Assembly: GCA_013398015.1 (NCBI GenBank)
Contig: VZRR01013417.1
Span: forward strand, 1 to 64,000
Source: Oreocharis arfaki
Lineage: Eukaryota > Chordata > Aves > Passeriformes > Paramythiidae
Direction of reading: 5' to 3'
Length of the DNA: 64,000 nt
The translations under genes were made by a program, and so were the position numbers. The notes below the pieces were generated by a model. The model made no database searches. It was given only the letters and a program-made list of their open reading frames with translations, and was not told where the DNA came from. Of this stretch, positions 51,001 through 63,154 are shown piece by piece; position 1 is the first letter of the stretch, and each line of letters opens with the position of its first letter.

Positions 51001-53392
51001 TCCCAGCCTCAGCACATCTCGAGGCACCTTGACAAACAGGGAATGAGTGAAGCACCGAATCAAATCCCCAGAGCAGCGCGGTGTGATGACCACCTTCCCT
51101 GCTTGCCAGCTCTGAGGGGGGAAATTCTCCTTTCCTGCTGTTGAAAGGCCTGCAAGGACTTCACTGACAGTGAAAGGGAGTAGGTTGGTTGGTTTCAGAG
51201 ATGGTCCCCTTCATTTCCAGGGTTTATTCAATCCTTTCCTTGCCAAGCCAAAGCATCAGAGCAGCTCAGATCTTACATCTCATCCTCAGCTCCCAGTCTT
51301 GCAGCCTCTAGCAAATGCTTATTTTAGCACCAGCTGGCTCTGATCTCTTTGAACTCTCTGATATGAGATTAAATGTTAATTTATTACGTATCATGATAGG
51401 ATTATATGTTATCTCTAGGATAATGGAATCCAAATGTTAGAATAGCATGTTTGAGATTTAGTGCTTGTACACATTTCCCTCCACTCAGGAAAAGAGAATA
51501 GCTGAAGGCAGAAGACTGAACAAGAGGTGAATTAATCTGTCTGATCACAGCTAGCTGAGTGCTCAAGCTTTGGATGAGTAAAACCAGCGGTTCATAATCT
51601 TTTTGCAGAGTTCAGAAGCAGAGGAGAAGTTGAATGAATTTTTCTAAAAAATAAATAAGTATGAAGAAAATTGTTACCTGCTTTGGCTGTTCCATGGGCA
51701 AAATCCCATGGATAAATTATGCAGTGCGAATTATGTGCTTGGCTCTAGATAGAAATGCCAGACCAAGCAGAGTGCTGAAGTGACCTGGATGCTGAATTTC
51801 TGCAGAATTTTATTCTCTAGGCTGTGGGTAGGTGAGCAGTACTGGATGTAATAAGATATGACTTGAACTTGAATTGACTCAAGCTTGAACTGCACTTGTG
51901 ATGTTTCCACACAGAGGTTTAGAGGTGATGCCATGAAGCAGAAGGTGAACACGGCTCTTTTGCTGTCCCTGTCACTGCCCATGATGGCATTTTCAGATGG
52001 GCAGCTGCTGATGCTGAGCTGTGGTGAGCTGCATCCTCAGCACACCCAAATGCTGTGCCCAGGCATGTTGGGCTGTGATAATGACGTCCTGTGACTCTTA
52101 TTCAATTTTATAATTCCCCTGTCATTGAGAAAAGAATTAGATCCAGCTTTTTGCCTTCTCAGGCAATCTCAAATCCGATCTAATTTACTCCTCTTGACTC
52201 TTGGAGAGTTTGAAAATGCTGTCAGCTAATGCTCATTATCTTTTATTGCATTAGTACATTGACACGAGTGAACCACACAGCAAGTATGACCTCATCCAAA
52301 TTTGGGTTTTGCTCAGGAGTTTTTATTCTTTGCCTGTAAGTCAATAATTGTCTGTGAGAGAGGTAACTGTATTTGGTGCCTCACAGCACGAAAGTCATAA
52401 CAAGGTTTCACTCTCTTTACACACAAATATTTTGACAAGATCTCCTTGAACTGCCTCCCCCAGAGCTATTGGGAATTTTCGTTGTGCTTAGAAAATCAAA
52501 CTCTAAATTGTGAATCGGCAACAGAGAGAGAAACAAACACCCAAGAAGTCCTGGGTGAGGCTGCAGGCTCCTCCTGCTCTCCCCGAGAGGAGCCGTTCTC
52601 CACGTGTGAATGACAAGCTGCAGCCTTTGATTGCTGCAGTAAGAGAAAAGCGGTACCGGGGGAGGGTTATTTTGTCCTTTCTGACAGCATCTGCCATAAA
52701 TTTGTAAAATGTGTCAAATGTGTATTCATAAAGTAAAATAATGCATTCGAGTATGAAAAATTATGCTTTGTTCTGGTACTGGGATGTGCTTGAGCAGGGC
52801 TGTTTCAATAAGCAGGGGAGCAGGTCAGCAACCACACTTGGAATGCAAAGCTCTCTCACTCCCTAACAAATTAATGGAGTTGCTCGAGGCTGTTGTCATT
52901 CCAAAAATAAAATGTTGAATTAAGTAAAGAAATCTGAGACGAAACAGAAACTTTTGTTCTGGGTATTTTGGGCAGGGGAAAAAAAACCAGGCTGTCATTA
53001 GAAAGCAAGGATTCGTGTTCTCATGTGCTGTTCCTTGAGAGGCAGATGTGAATTGATAACTCCGTGATGTCTGAGCTGCAGAATTAGGCCCGTGTGGTTG
53101 CTCCTGTGGGAGTCACAGAGCACATAATGCTCTGGCAGTCTGCTTAGTGTAGCACTGGTTGCTGGTGAGAGCAATGCAAAGTGCAGGTTGAAGCCTGGGT
53201 TCAGAGAGAAAAGGCCCAGATATCTCTGAACTAATAGTGGGGAATCTGTAAAGCCATGCAGCTTTTTCTGAAGCAGCTAAAAGGCTGCGTGACCTCACAG
53301 GTCTCTGTCCTGGAACTCTGTGGCTTGTGCTTACATTTCCCAGTGGGAAAACTCCCTGACATAGCGAGGCTGCACACACTTGAAATGATATC
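45041..53392. other. Intron sequence without recognised genes
   Basis: Ordinary intron. Homeodomain-motif-rich AT blocks lie at 45735-45840 and 52680-52780. A 14-bp tandem pair of GGTGAAGGCACA units occurs at 50808-50833. The longest opening (48692-49342, 216 codons, + strand) has no domain I recognise, ordinary composition and no matching splice sites. Confidence 0.5.
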
Positions 53393-53417
53393 TGTGTGTG
53401 TGTGTGTGTGTGTGTGT
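53393..53417. repeat. (TG)n microsatellite
   Basis: A pure 25-base TG repeat, likely polymorphic. Confidence 0.97.
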
Positions 53418-56344
53418 TTGCTGGATGGGGACACAAATCTTGCTGGAGGCAACAGCCTGCACCTCTGGAGTTCAGCTGGGACCTAAGTGGAAGCTGACTT
53501 CTTTCCACAGACCCAAACACTGCAGAGGTTTCACCAGGAATTTACTGTCTACACTGCTACGAGTCCCCCAACCCAGCAAGGGTGGTCAGGGTCACCATCC
53601 CTGTGAGAGGAGAATTGCTCCCAGTGCTCAGGCAGAGCTGGGGGGCTGCTGCCCCACCCCGATTTTGCTGTGGGTGTCTCTGTTCTATCACTGTCCCCAG
53701 CAGGGCCATGCGTGGCACAGACCCTCCTGGGATTACAGTCACGGTGGGATCTGGATGTGTGCTGGTGAGACAGAGGATTTTCTGTGCATTCAAGACATAT
53801 CTGTGTTCTTAATAACTTTACAGGGGGTTTATTGTAAGCTGCTTTTGTGGTGTCACGCGGCTCTTTGGGCCCATCAGTTCGGAGCTCGTTTCCTCCAAGA
53901 GCTTTGAAACAACAGGATGGAGAATCCAGTGGAAGCCTATTGTTCTGGAGAAAGGCTTTGGACCAACCTTCCTGCTTTCTGACAATGCCTCTGGAGAATC
54001 AGCATTTTAATATCCTGTAATTTTCGGCTCACGCAAGGAACTTTCCAATATCTCCAAAGAGAGATGCTTACATGGGGAGAACCAGAAGTGCTCTGAAGTG
54101 ATGTGCCTGTGTAACCTGTGGATGCAGGAATGTAGAAAGTCTGTAGTATATAGAACATCACCTTCATTTCCTTCATTTTGGGTTTAGGTGTAATACTCAA
54201 GGCTACTGACTACAGTCAGAAGCTGGGGTTGGTAAAGAGAAGCACAGTCAAAAATCCGTGTCCTCCAGAGGCTGAGGGGGAGGGATCAGCCCAAACCAGG
54301 GGAGAAATTATTGCTTAGAGGAAAAATGGAAAATGCTGAAGCAGATTTAGGGAAAGATCCCTTTGAAATAACATTTGCTCCTTAAAATGGGACTGCAAGA
54401 AATGCATTCAGCACTGTGTTTCTCTGCGTTATTTTAATGCTGAACTCAATCTGAGAGTAATGGCAACCTGCCTCAGGGATCTGGGGAGCAAAATGGGCTT
54501 TCCTGAAAATTTGGGAAGAAGAGTTGAGAGGGACTTTCTAGTTCCTGGAAGGCAGCAGTGCCGTGGTGTTGTGGGATGCTGTTTATACCAGTGCCCCTTG
54601 TTCCCTGCCCATCATTTTGGGGTGCCATTTGCTGGGGGGTGAGGGCATTTACCCCAGTCCTTTCCTGCTGTGCCAGGGAGGAACTTTGTGAGAAATGGGG
54701 ACGCACTTTGCTGTCCAACCTTAGCTGCTGAGATCGATATCTGCAGCCAGAGAGTGATTTTAATAAAAGGACTCTCTCAGCTTTCCTATCTCCATGACAG
54801 ATGGACCCCAGCTAACATAAATCCTGCCCTTTCTCCTGTCAGTCTCTTGGCTTTGTGTGACGTGTAGATGTTTTGACATTGAATACAAATATTTCACAAT
54901 TGGCTAATGGTTTAGAGCATATATTTAAAAGATTTACTTTTGCAATCACCTGGTGCCTTTAGTGAATGTGTTTTCATTGTAAAGCCTGTCTGTTATTTGG
55001 AGAATATATCCACACTCCCATACATGTATTCATTTTCTGTTGTTTGTGAAATATCACTGAGGGAAAATGAGTTTTGCTTTGGATAATGGTAGAGAGCCCT
55101 CTCCTAACCTTCTTTTTAGCAATGAGAACCTCCAGTGGCCATGACAAACCTTATTTATCAGGTGCCAGGAGGGATGCACAGGGGTTGCCAGTGCTGGCAG
55201 CTGCTTTAGCAGTTGTTTCTCCTCTCCAGGTAACCAGAACAAAACCCCTTCATGGTTAATCAGGTGTTTTTTAAACTTCAGGTTAACTTGCAATAGTAGC
55301 TCTGTCCTTCAGTTCTTCCAGCTGATGAATTTGTGACCTTTAGCCACTGTACTAATGCCTCTAATTGCAAGTGGCAGGACAATTTCCCTGTTGCTGTCGT
55401 ATAAGAGATGCAGAGAAACTTGCCAAGAGCAGCCTGTGACTTTTAACCACCGTATTAACAGCCCTGATCGAAACCAAAATGGCAAGTGAGGCCAGTGATC
55501 AGCCCAGCAGAGCAAGCTGAGCCATTGCAACAGCCACAAGAAATGAGAAAACTCATGAGAGATTTCCTTTCTTCAGCCCTCTCCCTGCTCTGAGGCCTGG
55601 GCAGCCAAAGCAGCTTTGTTGGTGCATGCACTGAGGTGGCCTTGGCTGTGCTGATGTGACATGGGGACAAACTCCCTCCCAGGCCTCACTGGTGCGTTAC
55701 ACACACACTTATATTTCATCCTCATATTTTTTTTTTAAAATTTCAGACTGTTGTCACCTTTAAGGTGAAAGAACTCCATTCTTTGGAAATAAGCATATCA
55801 ATTGGAGAACCATTCTGCTGTAAAGATAATGGTTCAGCTGCAGCTTTATACCTGATAAAGTCTTCTTATCCAGGCAGATCTGCTGTCTGCATGGGCTCAC
55901 ATGGAATTCCGAGGAGGAGGCGGCACAGGAGCTTTACTGCTTGGGCTGCACGCTGTTCCCTGGTTAGGATAAATACAGGGTCCATTTTGATGAACAGGCT
56001 GGACCTCCTCCTTCCCAGTAATAACACCGCTAACAATCCTCTTCCCAGAGAACACAAATAATGAGGTACTGCCTTAACAAGGCAGTTCCTCAACCCTTTG
56101 TAAGTAGAGCCTTGTTTCCTCGAAAAAGGATAAATCTCTAATCTGCTGGGTATAGCACTGCTCTAAGGGTTTTTATTTTCAACTAAGTAGAAAGTCAGGG
56201 TAAAGTTTGTGTGTTTGTCTGATGCATTTACTTCACCCTGTTCTGTTTGCTTGAATGTCCATGTTTAACGCTGTGGCATCTTGCCTTGCAGCTGCTTTTG
56301 GGATCACCTGTGACGTGTCGCAGGTGAGGGAAAGCAAATTAAGA
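53418..56344. other. Intron sequence without recognised genes
   Basis: Ordinary intron; the candidate recursive splice site at 55229/55230 is listed separately. No exon, RNA gene or repeat family was otherwise recognised. Confidence 0.5.
55213..55235 (+). other. Candidate recursive splice site (AG|GTAACC)
   Basis: TTGTTTCTCCTCTCCAG ends at 55229 and is followed directly by GTAACC, the same six bases that form the exon 1 donor at 50-55. A splice from exon 1 into this site would recreate an identical donor. This is motif evidence only. Confidence 0.4.
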
Positions 56345-56600
56345 GTGACTGTACCAGGTCAGGGCACAGACCCACCTGGCCCAGCAGCCCCTCTCCAACA
56401 GCAGCCAAAAGCAGATGCTTGGTAGGAAAGAGTGAGATCCAGCAGTCACAGACGGTGCTTCCCCTAAAGGTGCTCCCAGCAGCCTGGGGCAGAGCTCCTG
56501 CCTGTGCCCAGTGCTGATGTAGGGAGCTCAGGGAGCAATATTCCCTCTGGAGTCCAACGCTTCACGTTTCCCTTGCCAGGCTAATGGCAATTTGGAGCCC
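56345..56600 (-). mobile_element. Old CR1-type LINE fragment
   Basis: The + strand reads ACCAGGTCAGGGCACAGACC, then CACCTGGCCCAGCAGCCC and CTCCAACAGCAGCCAAAAGC. This follows the known antisense of sauropsid CR1 copies ('...GGTCCATCTAGCCCAGTATCCTGTCTCC...'). It is diverged, so an old insertion on the minus strand is likely. Confidence 0.55.
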
Positions 56601-57839
56601 TTTTGTTTTTCTTCAGTTTTCCAAACTTTTGCTGATAGAGAGCCCTGAATTAATCTTCAGGCCTTTTGGGTATTGGATTACACTCTGCCCCAGTCCTTCC
56701 TGTGACAGCAGTGCTGGAACTGGCATGGGACGCTAATCCTTCTGTACCTATTCACTCAGTCGTAGAGGAAAATGCATGAAAGCAAATTGCTAGTCCAAGC
56801 TAAATTTAGATTTATTCAGTTGGAGTTAATTATAATCTTTATTTAGTCCCAAGCGATGCCTTCTTATCATACACTTATTATAGCTGAGAAAATTAATTTT
56901 TATTCTACCATAAAGGTGAATGTAATAATCTGGGTTCAGGGAAAGGATTACTTTAATAAGATTTATAGGCAGCCTTTCTGACAGCACGGTTTTATTACTA
57001 TCTGTAGGTGGCCTTGCTGCACATATGTCTTTCAGTATGGGTGACTGTGCAAAATGCAGGCAAGCTGGAAACTCTAGTAAGCACCAGCTCAGAAACTTCA
57101 CCATCCAACTTAATCTGCTGGCAGTGGCAAGCAGGCAAAGCAAGACAGGAACACAATAATACAATTTACGACTGAATGTGCAGCCTGGTCAGAGGTTTCA
57201 TTCATCTGCATAGTTTAATTTTGCACTTAAAAATGTATTTTAGTAGACAAAAGATTTATGAGGCCGGAGATGTTGCTTTAAAGCTTTTTTGGAAGCAGAG
57301 TGCTGGGTAAACATGGGCACGTGGTTTCTCTATTACTCGAGTCCATAAAACCAGGTGCCTTATCATGTTTCTCACTGTACAGGGTTCAGAGGGAGCAATA
57401 AAAGCCTCTAAAACTTTTGGTTGGAGAAGATTTAGTGAAGAGGGAGCCAACAGCTCGGATGTGGCAGGACATGGACACCTGAACCTGCCACACACAGGCC
57501 TGCACCGGCCACCTTCGGTGCTCGAGTTCCTGGGTGGAAATGGGCTCCTCCCGGGGCTCATCCCTCACCATGCAGATATCAGTGTCTGGGAGAGGGTGAA
57601 TGAATTCTGGGCATTCCCTGATTTACTGAAAGGGAGGCTGGAGTGTGGCTGGGCTTTGACACCCTTCTGGAATGAGGTGGGCCTGCTCCAGCGGAGAGTG
57701 CCCGGAATGTGCAGCTGCAGAGGAGTCTGGGCAGCAGAAGTTTGACTCAGACATTTGGAGATAAGGATGTGAGACATTGTCCCAAGCCAACAAAAGTTAA
57801 TTAACCTCTCTTCAGTTTTAGATGTCTGAGTGAAGTTGA
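56601..57839. other. Intron sequence without recognised genes
   Basis: AT-rich block at 56755-56965 with several ATTA/TAAT cores, then mixed intron. A 126-codon opening at 57365-57745 has no recognisable domain. Confidence 0.5.
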
Positions 57840-57859
57840 TTTATTTATTTATTTATTTA
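57840..57859. repeat. (TTTA)n microsatellite
   Basis: Five TTTA-type units without interruption. Confidence 0.95.
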
Positions 57860-60800
57860 AAATTGCATCCTTTCTCTTGTCTTTCCAAACAAGCCGCTGG
57901 ACCAGCAGTGTTTTGCAAAGCAAATCTCTGTCTCCACAAATGTGCAATCAAGATTGAATGTAAGGATGGTGAATTGGTTGCAAGTCCTACATCAAGTTCT
58001 ATCCTTACACCAAATTAGGATAAGAGACAATGAGAAAAGCTTTAAGGGATTCTATCATTTTTTTCTCACATTATTATTTTTCATATCTTGACAGCTTCTG
58101 GCCTGACTTTAATGTTAAAAACGTACTGGGAACTCTTCTTAACTCTTTCTTGCAGTATCATTTGTATTTTCAAATTATTCAGTTACAGCTGAAAGCACTA
58201 ATTGCCATTATGGCTCTTTTTCTGTGCCAGTGTGGCTCACTGGATAACGATGTCGAGCTCTAAAGGAGTTAAGGTGTGTTTGTGAATGGAAGGTGATGGA
58301 ATTTTTCCTACTTCAGCTGGGTGATGGAAGTTTACCCCTCGGGGGGGGGACTGTGGAGGGTTCTTCTCATTTTCCTTACGGATGTAAAACTGAGGAGATG
58401 AGTCACAGGATGGGCTCTGAATGGGGGAAGTAAACAGTGACATCCTCCTTTCCTGGGTGTTTCATTACATTTTGAGTGAGTCAGGGAGAGCACGAGGCCG
58501 GTGTTCATCCAGGCTCCCTAAATCCTTGCACAACCCAGACTTAGCCTACTCACAGTGCTCAAATGATGTCTAAACTCATAGTAGACTTCCACACTGTAAT
58601 CATCCTCCTCCTTTTCCTCCTGCCAGGCTTAGGAGTCAGAGTTTTCCTGCTGTAGCCAGGCCAAACCACCTTGAACAACCTCTCACGGCTGGGGTCTCTG
58701 AACAGCATCCCTTGGCTGTATGAGAGAAAGTGACCTACAGAGCTGGTCCAGAATTAATTATTTTTCTATAATTTATGAGTTCCAGAATAGCTTTCCTTGT
58801 GCAGACACCCTTTCCTGGGGTACAGTGTGTTTTTATTCAAGGCTAATGCCTGCAATTCCAGAACAAAATAATTATTATGAATAGAGCCATTTTTATAGTG
58901 GAATAATGTACATGTGTAGTTTGATCTTTATGGTGTTTCAGTGAGGGCTGGTGGGAGGGGCTGGTGATTTTTCTCCTGTACAGACAAGCCATTGATTGCC
59001 TCTGTGAGTCATGGATAACATCATAGCACTTACTGGCACCACATTACTTGAAATTATTCCTCTTTTACAAAGAGGAGTGTCTGTATGATCTCGCTCTGCA
59101 GTTCTGATGATGCTACAGGAAAGATGAATTTTCACATTTTCACAGTTTTTCCACAGGTGCAGGAATGGCTTCTTGTTTGTTTTCAGAGAAAAAGGATATT
59201 GAAAGAGTTGCAATTTTAAACAGTTGTTGTTCCTTGCACCTCCAGCTTTAGAATTACTGATGGCTTATGGAAGACTTGGCTCCTGTTAAGTAGTTCGCTA
59301 AAGCAGAGAGAAGATTTAGATGTGAAATTTGGATTTATGCTCCATCAGGAGCTATTTTCCTTTTTAGTTACGAAGTGATGATTTTAAAAGATTTTCCTCT
59401 TACTACAACTTAAAATGGATTCGTTGTTTGTAACGCTGACCTGCCACTGGCAGCACTGCCTTCCAGCAGGATACTTGTTTTATTTCTTATTAAAAAGTAT
59501 GAAATCCAAGAAACGTTGCTTCAGTGAAATGTTGAGTTCCTTGAATGGCAGATTTTTATCGCACAGTCTGACCAGTGGCCGTGGCTCTGCATCTGTTTTA
59601 GTCCTGTGCTGCTTTTTGTGGTGGCAGCCCAGGGTCAAGTGAGATTAAAACCAAAAGTGATGGATAATTTTATGGTTAGATAAAAAATGATCAAGAGAAG
59701 AGGAAAGAAGTTTCACGTGAGGCCTGAGCTGGGCAGGGTGAGGACCAGGAAGGGCCATCTCTGAAGCACAGCACTGCATGCTCAGTTCTGGGCATGGTGC
59801 CTGCCTCTCTGCTCCCCAGAAACACCACAAAGGTGTTTTCTTTCCATCTGTGCTCTCAGAGTTTGCAGGATGAGCTGGGCTGTGAGGATTCTGCCCAACT
59901 CTGGAGGGAAGGATTTTAGGCATAAAATGGCAGTGATGAGGTTTTAAAGGCTGACCTGTTGCACCAAGGGTCAATAGTTGGCTGATCCAGGTATCTTAAC
60001 GGGGACAAAGCACCTGCAGAGAACCTGTTACAAGGGAAAAGTTTTTTAGAAATTCAAACTAAATTCACATCCAGCAGTGTCTTATTTCCACACATCTGCC
60101 CTCAACCCCCCCAGTGCCCCAAGAGTCTGAGCAAACCAGACTGTTCTGCCTGTGAGGAAGCACTGGGCTCTGGAGATGCTCATTTGGTCTCCATTTACTT
60201 TTCCTCAACTCTTGCTCTCTTTTGGTACCTAATTAGAGCTAACCCACATTCTGGTCTAATGTTCTGCCCTCTTTGATCTTGCTGGAGTGCTTATTAAAGG
60301 AGCAGGTGATTTTTTCATTGCGTTATTGCACACCAGAAAGCTCCAAATGTGGCTGGTTTCTGATTGTGGCTGTAAGGAGATTGATGCTGTGGTGCTGATG
60401 TGCTGAATTAAAAAGGTGGGGTGTTGGCCTGCCATGGGATGAAGTATTTCTTTTTAGATGTTCCTACAGTGTCATAAAATGCTGCTAAATTCAGATATCA
60501 TATTTTGTTGCAGGCTGGTTCTAGGACAAAGCCCAGCCCCGTCTAGTGATGTTTATGGCTTCCCATATAAGCCTTCAGACAAAATTTGTATCTCATTTTG
60601 TTTGAGTTACAGCGGGATGATATCCTAGTCCTCGTACCAGTTCTGAGCAGAGGCACTGAAAGTTGCCACTGTAATGAAATGGAGGAAAGGGAAAAACATC
60701 CCTTTTAAACTTCCTGTAAATCACTGCTTGAGAGAGATAAAATATCTGCATAAAGTGTGTGTGGGAGTCCTTTAATGTAAACACAAATGCATTTAAGCCT

Positions 60801-63100
60801 TGTCTTGTTTCTGGTTTGAAACTATGTCAGTGTTTAAATCTCCTCTGCGAGCTGGTGTGCCTTGGGAGAAGGAGATTTTTGCTCTTGCTCCTGAAATCAG
60901 AGGCCACTCCTGCTGCTCAGGGCCCTTCCTTATCTGCTTCATTGCTTATCTGTATGGCTGCAAAATTTTTATGATAAGAGCAACTTCTCAAAAGTATTGC
61001 TTTCAAATGTAGCTCAGTTTATTTACAATTAATCCAGAAAGGGGCTGGTCTGCATTTGATTTTTTAGCAAAGAAAAGATATCCTTCCTTCCCTCTCGGCC
61101 TCAGCTTTCCCAGGAGCAAAGTTCACTTTCGGTACTTGAGTTGGGCAGTTGCACAGTGGCAGGATGTGTCAAAGTGCCCTATAAATAAATCACAGAGCAG
61201 AAATGGGGCTGCTGAAACATCCCTTGGTGACTTTGTGCCTGGGGAGGGAGAGCACCTGCTGCTCATCATCCACATCTGGATGAAAGATGTGGAGGGGAAA
61301 AGGACCAAGGTCAATTTTGCTGAGCAGAAAATTGGTTGTCCCATGTGTGATGCCACTGCCAGCTGGCCCAGGTCAGGGCTCACACGGGGAAGGGAGGAGA
61401 AGGTTTCTCATCATCTGGGTTTCTGCATTTCACCGTGGGCTGTGCTGGTGTGTGCCAGAGAGGGGCTGATGTTTATGCATGAGAGCAAGGCAGGGGACAC
61501 CAGGGTGGGGCTGCATTTGCATTTGCCTCTGGAGCTGAGAGGAAACCCTGATCTGATCCCCACGTGCAGTGGTGAGAGAGGAGGTTGTTGGTAGAGTGTT
61601 CCCTGCTGAAATTTTTTTTGGCTGCTTTTGTATATTTTTGCACGTTTACTCATTCCCATAAAGAATATTCCAAGGGCTGAAAAAACCCCTTGACACAAGT
61701 AAGCATGCAGCAAAAGTAAAGGCAAGAGTATTGTGGTGAAATGAGAGGCATTTAAACAAGTGTAGATAATATCAAACTCTTAAAAAATAAATGACCAGAA
61801 TTTCAAGTGAGAACAAGAGTGGGGCAAAGTCAAATGGATGGGATTTGCCCTAGAATCTGTCTTTGATAAATGTAGGCTTTAAAAATACACAACCTGAAAA
61901 AAAAAATAGCTTAAATATTAGAGCTTTTATCTCTGCTAAATTGTGGCTGCAAGTATCTGAGTCATCTGGCTCGAACAGGTGTAATTGTTTGTGTGTTGTG
62001 TATCTGCTCTGCCCATCCCTGACAAACTGTGAAATCACCACTCAGCTCAGCGAGAGACAACGAGAGCTTTGACCTTAGGCTCTGTCATTGTGCCTTTGTT
62101 ATCTCTGTGCATTATGGAGCTGCTGCATTTTAATTCGTTGGGTTTCTGTTTGTTTCCTCTGAGGCAGTCCCAGGAGCTTGGATTCGCTGGCTTTTTGTTG
62201 GAGCGTCGGAATTGTTCGTTTGAAAGAGCCACTGTTTCTGGTAGAATCACAGCCCAGATTGAATATATCTCACTATTAATTAGAGATCAGCCCACACCAA
62301 GGATGTCTATTTGATCCCTCCCTCCCTCTGGAATCTTTTCTTTCCTGGGAAAAATTGCTCAGTGCTGGCTGGAGGATTGACCATTGTGTTGTAGAGAAAC
62401 TTCTGTGGTTTCCAAATGTGTTTCATTCTCCTCAGGTTTTAAAACTGAAGAATCCTTCTAAGTGTCTGAGAACCTTCTGGGTGTAAAGGCTTTCTCCTTC
62501 TCTCAAGTTCACTCTTGCCTCTAAATCCATCCCACTGAGAGGTCTATCAAACCCCGTATATTTCAGTGTGAAAAGTTTCAAGAACACAAAGCTGTTATCA
62601 AGTTCTCACTAACTGCCAAGCTGCTGACCTGCAGAACGGATTGGGAGTGATGCAAATGTTCAAACCCCCATTGCATTGTGTGTTAGTGATGGTAGACTAA
62701 AGAAAGTGTTCAGTTTTTACTGCTTAAACTGTTCTGTTTTACTGCTACTAATATTCAATATGCCAGTTTCTTCTTGAAACATGGGTGAGAAGAAGCTGAA
62801 AGCTTCATCTGGTGGTAAAAGAAAAAAAAAATACTTCCAGTAAAAAGTTCTAGGACTTAATTTGGGATCTGGCCAATCAATCCCCTCTTTGTGGTATCCA
62901 GTACTTGATTAATGGCTCTCAGGTAGATATTAGACTGGGGAAGGTGGAAGGGGGGCTGTACAGCTGATGCAATGGGATGTTTCCAGCCTGAGCTTTGAAC
63001 CAGAAGTGTTATTCCGTGGTACCTGTGTCAGATTGTTCCGTGATTGTGGCCAGCACTATTGATCTCCTGTAACATTGCTTTTGTCAGAAACGCAGGGCCA
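57860..63100. other. Intron sequence without recognised genes
   Basis: Ordinary intron with a run of eight or nine G near 58341-58349 and scattered short A and T runs. No transposon, exon or RNA gene was recognised before the exon 2 splice region. Confidence 0.5.
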
Positions 63101-63154
63101 TGCTAAGCAAACATCTGAGTTGTCTTTCTGTTTCCTTTTCTCTTTGGCCCGCAG
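63101..63154 (+). other. 3' splice-site region of exon 2
   Basis: A possible branch point, TGCTAAGC, lies at 63101-63108, about 48 bases before the junction. A pyrimidine-rich stretch follows from 63121 to 63150 and ends in GCAG at 63151-63154. A CTGAG at 63115-63119 is an alternative branch sequence. This fixes the exon start at 63155, the only position that keeps phase with exon 1 and restores the TMEM132 reading frame. Confidence 0.8.

Larger units (their letters stand above)
50..63154 (+). other. TMEM132B: TMEM132B intron 1 (63,105 bp, phase 1)
   Basis: The whole span between the donor at 50 and the acceptor CAG ending at 63154 is one intron of GT-AG type. It interrupts the codon for the first valine after the signal peptide. 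Its 5' end is CpG-rich and its remainder AT-leaning. Long first introns after the signal-peptide exon are common in neuronal membrane-protein genes. Apart from the items listed separately, I found no coding or structural RNA gene inside it on either strand. Confidence 0.8.
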
